12,165 nt of DNA, taken from Chloroflexota bacterium (GTDB taxonomy: Bacteria; Chloroflexota; Limnocylindria; Limnocylindrales; CSP1-4). The DNA is taken from assembly GCA_016200675.1 (NCBI GenBank), contig JACQEH010000189.1, forward strand, positions 1-12,165, given 5' to 3'. The notes under the pieces were generated by a model. It searched no databases, had not been told where the DNA came from, and saw nothing but the letters and a program-made list of their open reading frames with translations. A program made the position numbers and the translations under genes. Shown piece by piece: positions 6,814 to 11,858 of this stretch. Position 1 is the first letter of the stretch; each line of letters starts with the position of its first letter.

Positions 6814-8529
6814 TCAGCCGGATGCGCGGGCCAGGCCGCCAGCCGCCAGGAGGGCCGCAAGGGCATCTTCCGCATCCGGCGTCGGCTCGTCGGCGCCCCC
6901 CGGCGCACGATCGACGATTGCCTCGCCGAGCGTCGTCCGGTGGACCCAGCCGCGACGCCCGTCCGGCAGGAGGACCTCGCAGTAGGCCGCCGTGCGGGTC
7001 TCGACCTGGATCTCGTCGCCCTCGGCGAGCTCGCCGATACGGCTCGCCAGGATCTCGTCGGGCCGGTCCAGGAGGGGAGTCACGGCGTAGCGAACCCGCC
7101 GCCGCTCGCCACCCGCGGTCGGCTCCACGGCCGAGTGGGCGAACGACATGCGCGGGCGCTCCGGCGCCGGGGACCGGATGGGATCGGTGCGGCGCGCCTC
7201 CATCAGCGACGGCCGGCGCCAGCGCGGCATCAGTGACTCGGGATCGATCGGGGGGACGAAGCCGGATCCCGGCGCAACGGCCAACCCGGCCGCCGCCGCG
7301 GCCTGGAGGACGGCGTCCGGCTGGACGGCCTCGTCCTCCCGGCGGCGCTTGTTGAAGAGCATGAAGGACATCCAGACGACCACGCCGACCGTCGAGAGGA
7401 GCATCGTCGGGAACGTCGGCAGGTGGCCCGACCCCTGCAGGCCGAGCGCCGCCAGGCCGGCGTCGAACGAGCCGCCGAGCCAGGATCGGAAGTTCTCGAC
7501 GGGACCCGACCTCGTGGACGGATCGCCGGTGCGAGACGCCGCGATCGGTCCGGCCGCGACTCCCTCGTGGACCGCGCCGTTGCCGGTGACACGAGCAGTG
7601 CCGCCGGCGGCGTCGACACCGCCGCCGGTCGCTCCGGAGCCTGCTCCGGCGCCTCCGATGTCGGCGCCTCCCGCGCTGGCGCCTCCGATGCCGGCGCCTC
7701 CGATGCCGGCGCCCGGGCCACCCGCGGACGTCCCCGTGGTGGAACCCGCAGGGGCGGTTCCCGGATATGTCCCCTCCCCGCCCGGGAAGGAGCCGTCGCC
7801 CTCGGTCCAGCCGGCGCTCCAGGTGGCCGCGGGGACGATGCCCGTGCCGCCCCAGCTGCCGCCTGACGTGGATCCGGTCCCGGACGTACCGCCGCCACTC
7901 GACGATGGGGGCGGCGGCGTGGGCCCGGTGATGGTGGCGCCGCCGGGGGGCACGGGGGTAGGTGCCGGCGTGGCTACCGGTAGGGGATTCGCGGTGGGAG
8001 CCGGCGTCGGCCTCGGCGTCGGGACGGGGGTGGGGGTGGGGACCGGGGTCGCGGCGGGCGTGGGTGTCGGGTTCGGCGTGGGGACCGGCGTCGGCGTCGG
8101 CGTCGGCGGCGGGGTCGGGGCGGGCTGAATGCTGATCGAGCCGCCGTTCGCCGTGTCGACGAACTTCTCGGAATCGCGCGCCTCGAAGACGACGGAGAAC
8201 GTGCCCGCGGCGACGGTCGTCGTCAGCGTGAAGACGACCCCGGCCTTCCAGTCGCTGCCTGCTCCGTGCATGGCATAGCGCGTGTCGCCCACGGCCACCC
8301 GGACGTAGTCAGGGCCGAGGCCCTGCGTGTTGCGATAGGTGACGCTGAAGGTGATCGGCGTGGCGGTCGTCCCGGACCGCGGGTCGACGGTCGGGTTCTC
8401 GAGCTTGCTCGTGCCCATCGCCCCGGCCAGGGCCGGCATCACGACGGCGAGCAGGAGCAGGCCGGCCGCCAGGGCGGCGGTCAGGAACCGTTGGCCCCGA
8501 TGCTTGCCTCCCGCTCGGGAATCGGTCAC
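6814..8529 (-). CDS. Surface-anchored protein: signal peptide, Ig-like domain, Pro-Thr stalk, TM helix, SH3b-like C-terminus
   Basis: 571 residues. Basic N-terminus and hydrophobic segment FLTAALAAGLLLLAVVMPAL (15-34) form a signal peptide or anchor. Residues 41-134 look like a beta-sandwich (PITFSVTYRNT, GTFSVVFEARD), probably Ig-like. A Pro-Thr stalk follows (137-195), then Ser/Gly-rich sequence with GIGGA-type repeats (271-304). A TM helix (374-391) is followed by basic residues NKRRRED, which predicts a cytosolic C-terminus. The tail (478-536, TPLLDRPDEILASRIGELA to DGRRGWVHRTTLGE) resembles a bacterial SH3 domain. The start is GTG 8529 because GAGGT precedes it by 6 nt and the signal peptide then has normal length; an ATG at 8574 is possible. 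It is divergent from the NERD-like gene. Role unknown; the build suggests a stalked envelope protein. Confidence 0.8.
   Translation of the reverse strand: MTDSRAGGKHRGQRFLTAALAAGLLLLAVVMPALAGAMGTSKLENPTVDPRSGTTATPITFSVTYRNTQGLGPDYVRVAVGDTRYAMHGAGSDWKAGVVFTLTTTVAAGTFSVVFEARDSEKFVDTANGGSISIQPAPTPPPTPTPTPVPTPNPTPTPAATPVPTPTPVPTPRPTPAPTANPLPVATPAPTPVPPGGATITGPTPPPPSSSGGGTSGTGSTSGGSWGGTGIVPAATWSAGWTEGDGSFPGGEGTYPGTAPAGSTTGTSAGGPGAGIGGAGIGGASAGGADIGGAGAGSGATGGGVDAAGGTARVTGNGAVHEGVAAGPIAASRTGDPSTRSGPVENFRSWLGGSFDAGLAALGLQGSGHLPTFPTMLLSTVGVVVWMSFMLFNKRRREDEAVQPDAVLQAAAAAGLAVAPGSGFVPPIDPESLMPRWRRPSLMEARRTDPIRSPAPERPRMSFAHSAVEPTAGGERRRVRYAVTPLLDRPDEILASRIGELAEGDEIQVETRTAAYCEVLLPDGRRGWVHRTTLGEAIVDRAPGGADEPTPDAEDALAALLAAGGLARASG
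7618..7719 (-). repeat. Gly-rich coding tandem repeat (15-bp units)
   Basis: Within the surface-protein gene, units of the form GCGCCTCCGATGCCG (plus-strand spelling) recur at 7649, 7664 (diverged), 7679 and 7694. They encode GIGGA-like pentapeptides. The 7679 and 7694 copies are identical, a sign of recent slippage or selection for a flexible spacer. Confidence 0.75.
7945..8121 (-). repeat. Pro-Thr repeat region (coding low-complexity stalk)
   Basis: About 59 codons dominated by PTP and PTPVP units, seen on the plus strand as repeated GGCGTCGG and GTCGGCGTGGGGACC-like stretches. Such stalks hold a folded domain away from the membrane or wall. Repeats of this type are prone to length change and to assembly error. 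Confidence 0.8.
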
Positions 8530-8544
8530 GCGGATACCTCGAGT

Positions 8545-8561
8545 CGGGCGTCCTTCGCCCG
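8545..8561 (-). promoter_or_regulatory. Leader hairpin with SD-like loop upstream of the surface-protein gene
   Basis: On the minus strand CGGGCG, loop AAGGA, CGCCCG: a 6-bp perfect stem, extendable by TCGA/TCGA around a 2-nt bulge. It lies 15 nt upstream of the GTG at 8529, just before the real Shine-Dalgarno GAGGT. The loop itself is Shine-Dalgarno-like and could act as a ribosome standby site or binding site. Confidence 0.35.
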
Positions 8562-8637
8562 TCGAACGGAGCATCAGGGCCGGGGCGGGGGCTCGCAATG
8601 GTACGGCGGTCCCACTCGCCCATGACCCGCGCGGGCT

Positions 8638-8673
8638 GGTCCGGGCCGCTGCCAGTACCCGAATGGCCCGACC
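8638..8673 (+). promoter_or_regulatory. Imperfect inverted repeat upstream of the NERD-like gene
   Basis: GGT(C)CGGGCC at 8638-8647 and GGCCCGACC at 8665-8673 pair over 9 bp with one bulged C and a 17-nt centre. It lies in the 177-bp divergent region, 33 bp before the GTG at 8707. It could be an operator or a leader stem; the function is not shown. Confidence 0.3.
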
Positions 8674-8706
8674 GTTCGACGCCGTTGACCCGAAGGAGCC
8701 ATTCCC

Positions 8707-9495
8707 GTGCGCGCGTGGAAACCCCAGGATGTGCCCATGCAGGTGATCGCCTCGGAGCGCCCCGTCGATCGCGCCGCCAGGACGGCGACCCTCCGGGCGT
8801 TCCTCGTCGGGAGCATCCTGCTCGCGGGAGCCAGCCTCCTGGCCTACCTCGTCTTCGGGACCGGGCTCCTTTCGACCTTCACGCCATCCGGACGGGCGAC
8901 GACCGCCCAGCTCGTGGCCGGCGCTCTCGCCTGGACCTTCGGGCTGACCGCCCCGGCCGCCTTCGGCATCGTCGGCCTCTTCCGGGTGGGTTCGGCCGTC
9001 GAGTCCGTCGCCGCCCGGCGCCCCCGCCCCACCCCCGCCGTCCGCTCCCGCGACGGGATCCCGGACGACCACGCCGTGGCCACGCGGGTGCGCCTGCCCG
9101 ACGGCAGCCGGATTGTGCCGGAGATCGTCATCGGCCCCTTCGGCGCCGCGGTCATCGAGGAGCTCCCGCCGCCGGGGGCCGTCGTCGGCCGAGGGCCGCG
9201 GAGCTGGGATGTCCGGCTGGCGGACGGCAAGGTCCACATGATCGACCATCCCCTCGAGCGCGCCGCGCGCGACGCGGAGCGGGTCCGGACGTGGTTCGGC
9301 GGCGAGGACCAGGACCACGTGGTCAAGGTCTACGCGGCCGTGGTCGGCACCGACCCGAAGGTCGAGCGGACACCCACCTGTGCCTACATCACCGCCGACC
9401 AGGTCGGGCCGTGGCTGGCGTCCCTGCCGGTCCAGCGGTCCTTCGACGCCGATCGCCGTGATCGGGTCATCCGGATGGTTCGCTCGGCCCTCTGA
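8707..9495 (+). CDS. Membrane protein with two TM helices and a degenerate NERD-like domain
   Basis: 262 residues. The GTG at 8707 is fixed by an AAGGAG Shine-Dalgarno (8693-8698) 8 nt upstream. Hydrophobic helices at about 30-51 and 66-93 form a hairpin anchor with both ends cytosolic. The remainder (120-245) resembles the nuclease-related domain (NERD): IVPEIVIGPFGAAVIEELPPPG (136-157) matches the family pattern DHIVVGPxGxxVIExK. The family's Asp is Glu139 and its Lys is Leu153; only Glu151 of the usual triad is kept, so nuclease activity is doubtful. Later segments (HPLERAARDAERVRTWFG, VVKVYAAVVG, TADQVGPWLASL) follow the NERD order of helix, strand, helix. It is divergent from the stalked surface protein. 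NERD assignment is by motif memory and moderately sure. Confidence 0.72.
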   Translation: MRAWKPQDVPMQVIASERPVDRAARTATLRAFLVGSILLAGASLLAYLVFGTGLLSTFTPSGRATTAQLVAGALAWTFGLTAPAAFGIVGLFRVGSAVESVAARRPRPTPAVRSRDGIPDDHAVATRVRLPDGSRIVPEIVIGPFGAAVIEELPPPGAVVGRGPRSWDVRLADGKVHMIDHPLERAARDAERVRTWFGGEDQDHVVKVYAAVVGTDPKVERTPTCAYITADQVGPWLASLPVQRSFDADRRDRVIRMVRSAL

Positions 9496-9596
9496 GCCCG
9501 CTTGCACCAGTTGCGAAGCATCGACCCCCTAGCAATCCGACGACGGCGGGTGCACTATCCGCGGAACGGCAGGGAGGCACGGGAGCGGGGGTCCCA

Positions 9597-9638
9597 CCAG
9601 CGCGGCGTCCCAGTTCGGTCGCACGTCCGTCGCGCTGG
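9597..9638 (+). promoter_or_regulatory. Stem-loop in the 5' region of the secreted-protein gene
   Basis: CCAGCGCGGCG (9597-9607) pairs with CGTCGCGCTGG (9628-9638): 11 bp including one G-U, with a 20-nt loop. It ends 57 bp before the TTG start. The 200-bp space between the two genes otherwise shows no reading frame of merit; the stem may be an mRNA leader structure. Confidence 0.4.
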
Positions 9639-9682
9639 GTCAGTGGCGAGACCGGCCCGTCGTGTGGGGCGCCGTCGCGCCC

Positions 9683-9690
9683 AAGGAGGA
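9683..9690 (+). promoter_or_regulatory. Strong ribosome binding site fixing a TTG start
   Basis: AAGGAGGA at 9683-9690, 5 nt before TTG 9696. It is nearly the full anti-16S complement and decides the unusual start codon of the secreted-protein gene. Confidence 0.85.
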
Positions 9691-9695
9691 GAGCG

Positions 9696-10154
9696 TTGGA
9701 GCCCAAGAAAACCCGCCTCGCTCGTCGATTCGTGGGCGCAGCTGTCGGTGCCGTGCTGCTGGCAGGTCTCGTCGCCGGACCGGTCGCCGCGGCGAAGCCA
9801 GGAGGTGGGACGAGCTCCCACACCACGATCAGCCTGGCGGCAACGTGCCAGTTCACGGTGACCCTTACCTTCTCGGGATTCGGCGGGAAGGTCCTCCCTG
9901 AGGTCGGTCTGGTCTACCGAACTGGTACCCCCCTAGACGAAGGAATCGCCTACTCCTCCCCCGCAGCGGCCGTGTCCGGGAGGAGCGGCACCTGGTCGCA
10001 CACGTTCGTCCTGACCGACGGAGGCACGAGCCAGGGCCAGTACACTGCCGTCGGGCGGCTATACAACAGTCAGGGCCGGGAGATCACCGGCTCCAAGTCG
10101 ACTCCGGGCTTCTACATTAGTGGGGGGACCTGCGGGCGTCCTGTCATCTCGTAG
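9696..10154 (+). CDS. Small secreted beta-rich protein with two cysteines
   Basis: 152 residues from a TTG start behind an AAGGAGGA site. The signal peptide is clear: basic MEPKKTRLARR, hydrophobic core about 12-30, and the likely cleavage after AAA (33) before KPGGG. The mature part of about 119 residues has alternating hydrophobic strands (FTVTLTFSGFGG, TWSHTFVLTDGG, QYTAVGRLYNSQG), as in Ig- or jelly-roll-like folds. It has exactly two cysteines, C51 in the first strand and C146 near the end, well placed for one disulfide tying the termini. No catalytic motif or wall anchor is seen, so it is probably a free extracellular protein. A hairpin terminator follows 25 bp after the stop. No family recognised; a binding or structural role would be a guess. 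Confidence 0.8.
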   Translation: MEPKKTRLARRFVGAAVGAVLLAGLVAGPVAAAKPGGGTSSHTTISLAATCQFTVTLTFSGFGGKVLPEVGLVYRTGTPLDEGIAYSSPAAAVSGRSGTWSHTFVLTDGGTSQGQYTAVGRLYNSQGREITGSKSTPGFYISGGTCGRPVIS

Positions 10155-10178
10155 TTTCAATCAGGGACTCACACACAC

Positions 10179-10205
10179 CGGCCCTCGGGATAATCCCGGG
10201 GGCCG
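10179..10205 (+). terminator. Terminator of the secreted-protein gene
   Basis: CGGCCCTCGGGA (10179-10190), loop TAA, TCCCGGGGGCCG (10194-10205): a 12-bp stem with one G-U pair, 25 bp after the stop codon. There is no T-tract, as is common in GC-rich genomes. Confidence 0.65.
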
Positions 10206-10336
10206 ACGCATATCTGGGAGTCGCACCGCGGAGGCTGACAATACGCGTCAGTCTGGTAGCGACTCGGCTTCGGTCCCAGGACGCGCGATCCCGCCGACGG
10301 GTGGCGCATCTCGGCATTGGCTTGAACCTGGAACTA
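10206..10336. other. Gene-free spacer before the IS5-type remnant
   Basis: No supportable gene. One 13-nt string, CAGTCTGGTAGCG, resembles the D-arm of bacterial tRNA-Pro, but no acceptor or T arm can be folded around it. Confidence 0.5.
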
Positions 10337-10355
10337 AGGGCCTGTAGCCGGATTC
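10337..10355 (+). repeat. Left terminal inverted repeat of the IS5-type element
   Basis: AGGGCCTGTAGCCGGATTC; differs from the inverted right end only at GT versus TG in the middle. The GGGCCTGT-type tip is common for this IS group. Confidence 0.78.
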
Positions 10356-10418
10356 CCCCGTTCGGCTCGGCGGGTTGTGCCACCAACGCTGGCACGGCCG
10401 TCGACCAGGCTGGCTGGC

Positions 10419-10757
10419 ATGAGCTTCGCGATCGCGCTCTCGGACGTGCAGTGGAAGCTCGTCGCCGACCTCTTTGACCCGCCCGGTCGACGCGGCGCGC
10501 CGGCGCTGATCCCGCGCCGCCAGATGGTCGACGCGATGCTGTTCATCGGCCGGACCGTGGTCCAGTGGCGCTACCTGCCCGAGCGCTACGGCACCTGGAC
10601 CGCGGACTGGAGCCAGTGGCGGCGCTGGCGCGCGTCGGGGGTGTGGGCCGCGGCGATGACCCGTCTCGCGGCGATCGGTCGGGTGCTCCACGAGCGCGAG
10701 CCCGTCCCGTCCATGGCACCCCACGGCGCTGGTCGAATCCGGCTCAAGGCCCTCTGA
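10419..10757 (+). pseudogene. Truncated IS5-family transposase, N-terminal DUF4096 domain only
   Basis: 112 residues from ATG 10419. The DUF4096-type N-terminal domain is recognisable: LSDVQWKLVADLF (7-19), RRQMVDAMLFIGRTVVQWRYLP (33-54) and the WSQWRRWRASGVW segment (64-76). This domain precedes the DDE catalytic domain in IS5 transposases and contributes to DNA binding. Homology stops near residue 94; the last residues (about VPSMAPHGAGRIRLKAL) are encoded by the sequence leading into the right inverted repeat, and the DDE region is absent. It cannot transpose alone. In two-frame IS427/IS1031 elements the first frame has a similar size, but no second frame exists here before the repeat. A residual DNA-binding or inhibitor role is possible but unproven. 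Confidence 0.82.
10735..10753 (-). repeat. Right terminal inverted repeat of the IS5-type element
   Basis: GAATCCGGCTCAAGGCCCT on the plus strand; 17 of 19 bases match the left end in inverse orientation. The truncated transposase frame reads through it and stops 4 bp beyond. Confidence 0.78.
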
Positions 10758-10761
10758 GGCG

Positions 10762-10777
10762 CCCCGCGCCGGCGGGG
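10762..10777 (-). terminator. Hairpin downstream of the tRNA
   Basis: CCCCGC (10762-10767), loop GCCG, GCGGGG (10772-10777): a 6-bp GC stem 9 bp past the encoded CCA of the tRNA, between the tRNA and the IS right end. Plausible tRNA terminator without a T-tract. Confidence 0.4.
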
Positions 10778-10785
10778 AGGGACGG

Positions 10786-10862
10786 TGGTAGGGGAGCCTG
10801 GGCTCGAACCAGGGACCGGCCGTGTATAAGACGGCTGCTCTGACCAACTGAGCTACTCCCCC
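10786..10862 (-). tRNA. tRNA-Ile, anticodon UAU, with encoded CCA
   Basis: A full cloverleaf folds on the minus strand: acceptor GGGGGAG/CTCCCCT (first pair G-U), D arm GCTC/GAGC, anticodon stem GCCGT/ACGGC with loop CTTATAC, 5-nt variable region, T stem CCTGG/CCAGG with loop TTCGAGC, A73, then CCA at 10788-10786. The anticodon TAT (10828-10826) reads AUA isoleucine codons. The mature part before CCA is 74 nt. Most bacteria read AUA with a lysidine-modified CAU tRNA instead, so a UAU anticodon is uncommon. A -10-like TAGGAT lies 6 nt upstream. Confidence 0.93.
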
Positions 10863-10868
10863 GCGGCG

Positions 10869-10874
10869 ATCCTA
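10869..10874 (-). promoter_or_regulatory. -10 box of the tRNA-Ile gene
   Basis: TAGGAT (TATAAT-like, 4 of 6) ends 6 nt before the first base of the mature tRNA, so the primary transcript would have little or no 5' leader. No clear -35. Confidence 0.45.
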
Positions 10875-11015
10875 CACCCCGAGGCCGCGACCTCGGTGCG
10901 CGGCCGGGTGGGCGTCGGCGAACTCGCGGCGGCCCAACGGGCGCGGGCACGCCGACGGCGGCCGGGGTCGCCACGAATGCGCCCGGGCCGGTCGGTGCCC
11001 CGTCGAGGGGGCAGC

Positions 11016-11291
11016 TCAGTTTCCGGCGCCGCGGAGCTTGTCGGTCAGGGCGCGCAGGGTGAAGGGCCGCGCCGGCAGCCGGCCGGCGGAAGGATCGCCG
11101 GCAGACGGCTGGGGGACCACCGGACCACGTTCCAGGAGCGCCCGCTCCTCGTCGGTCATCACGGCCTGCAGGGGAAGGTCGTCCGGGTCGAAGGGGCGCT
11201 CGATCCTCGCAACTTGTACGGTTGGCCGGGCATACGCGGGGGCGCCCACCAGCTTCGGCAGGGCGACGTGACGCAGCTCGTCAGCTGACAT
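11016..11291 (-). CDS. Hypothetical protein, 91 residues
   Basis: Small soluble protein with no signal peptide or TM segment. The composition is Pro-, Arg- and Asp-rich, with ALPKLVGAPAYARPTVQV (10-27), RPFDPDDLPLQAVMTDEE (32-49) and a Pro/Ala-rich middle before the basic end LRALTDKLRGAGN. It looks largely extended or disordered. The wording recalls short proteins often seen in high-GC bacteria with PKLxGAPAYARP and FDPDDLPL motifs, but I know no function. The ATG at 11291 is the only good start; a weak GAGG lies 15 nt upstream. A sigma70-like promoter (11344-11373) is placed for a leader of about 45 nt. It is followed by the tRNA on the same strand, probably as a separate unit. Confidence 0.68.
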   Translation of the reverse strand: MSADELRHVALPKLVGAPAYARPTVQVARIERPFDPDDLPLQAVMTDEERALLERGPVVPQPSAGDPSAGRLPARPFTLRALTDKLRGAGN

Positions 11292-11343
11292 TCGTGCGGT
11301 TTCGCCTCATCGATGGCGGCGGCCTTCGCCGTCGCTCAACGTC

Positions 11344-11373
11344 ACCATACCGCTCCGCCTTGCCCGTTGCCAA
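11344..11373 (-). promoter_or_regulatory. Sigma70-type promoter for the 91-residue protein gene
   Basis: On the minus strand TTGGCA (11373-11368, 5 of 6 matches to TTGACA), 18-nt spacer, TATGGT (11349-11344, 4 of 6 to TATAAT). Expected start of transcription is near 11337, 46 nt before the ATG. This is the best-matching promoter I see in the window. Confidence 0.6.
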
Positions 11374-11468
11374 CTCGGGCCGGCCGATTGGCGGTGCCTG
11401 CATGCGCCCCCTCGCGCTGCCCGATCCGGCGCGCGACCGGTCCTTGGGCCGATCCGACGCGTTGCGGT

Positions 11469-11858
11469 TCAGGTGAGCAGTGGGCGAAGGACCTGGATGG
11501 CGACCACGAGGACGAGGTAGGCGATGGGGACCGCGGCGAAGAAGCCGAGGGCCGCGCTCCACGCCGTACGCTTCGGGCTGGCGTCGGCTCCGCGCGGGAG
11601 GGGCACGATCAGGTAGGTCACGACCGTCCCGATGACCAGCACGAGCAGGACGTCGAGCGTCGCGAAGGCCGGCCGAAGGTCGCCGCCGGGCAGGCGGGCA
11701 CCGCGGCTCAGGGCGACGTCATAGGCCAGGTACAGGACGCCCATCACGGCGGCGGCCACGAGGTTGGCGGCCACGGCCCGGACGACGGGGCGCGGCGCGT
11801 TCCGGAACTGCCGCCAGCGGATGGAGAGCCACGAGCGGCGAGGCGGAGCGGCCGTCAC
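11469..11858 (-). CDS. Three-helix integral membrane protein, unknown function
   Basis: 129 residues starting at GTG 11858, which overlaps the stop of the upstream aminotransferase gene (GTGA, 4 bp). A basic N-terminus (RRSWLSIRWRQFRNAPRP) precedes TM1 (27-47, VVRAVAANLVAAAVMGVLYL region). TM2 is at about 67-87 (LDVLLVLVIGTVVTYLIV) and TM3 at about 99-125 (AALGFFAAVPIAYLVLVVAI). Positive residues before TM1 put the N-terminus inside. No motif suggests transport or catalysis. Coupling to a class V aminotransferase hints at joint expression but not at a shared pathway. The 177 bp downstream hold only the promoter of the next gene. Confidence 0.75.
   Translation of the reverse strand: MTAAPPRRSWLSIRWRQFRNAPRPVVRAVAANLVAAAVMGVLYLAYDVALSRGARLPGGDLRPAFATLDVLLVLVIGTVVTYLIVPLPRGADASPKRTAWSAALGFFAAVPIAYLVLVVAIQVLRPLLT

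Larger units (their letters stand above)
10337..10753 (+). mobile_element. Internally deleted IS5-type element (MITE-like, 417 bp)
   Basis: Two 19-bp terminal inverted repeats bound the element, left AGGGCCTGTAGCCGGATTC (10337-10355) and right 10735-10753. The reverse complement of the right repeat matches at 17 of 19 positions. Inside lies only the N-terminal part of an IS5-family transposase, whose frame runs into the right repeat. Complete IS5-group elements are roughly twice this length and carry a DDE domain that is missing here, so this is a deletion derivative movable only in trans. No clear target duplication is seen: the left flank is CTA, the right flank CTG. It sits 32 bp from the 3' end of the tRNA-Ile gene. 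Confidence 0.78.

Noticed and set aside
7945..8121. Pro-Thr repeat as a CRISPR or satellite array
   Set aside because: The periodicity follows codons of an open frame (PTP units) with no constant repeat and unique spacers.
8530..9507. Minus-strand frame continuing the surface protein upstream to 9507
   Set aside because: Antisense to the NERD-like gene, which has a strong RBS; a signal peptide would then be internal. Long stop-free antisense frames are expected in GC-rich DNA.
10230..10336. tRNA-Pro-like string CAGTCTGGTAGCG followed by TTCGG
   Set aside because: Only a D-arm-like match; no acceptor stem, paired anticodon stem or T arm can be folded around it.
10879..10896. CCGAGG-CCGCGA-CCTCGG hairpin as terminator of the 91-residue gene
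   Set aside because: A 6-bp stem 120 bp past the stop and overlapping the tRNA promoter region; role unclear.
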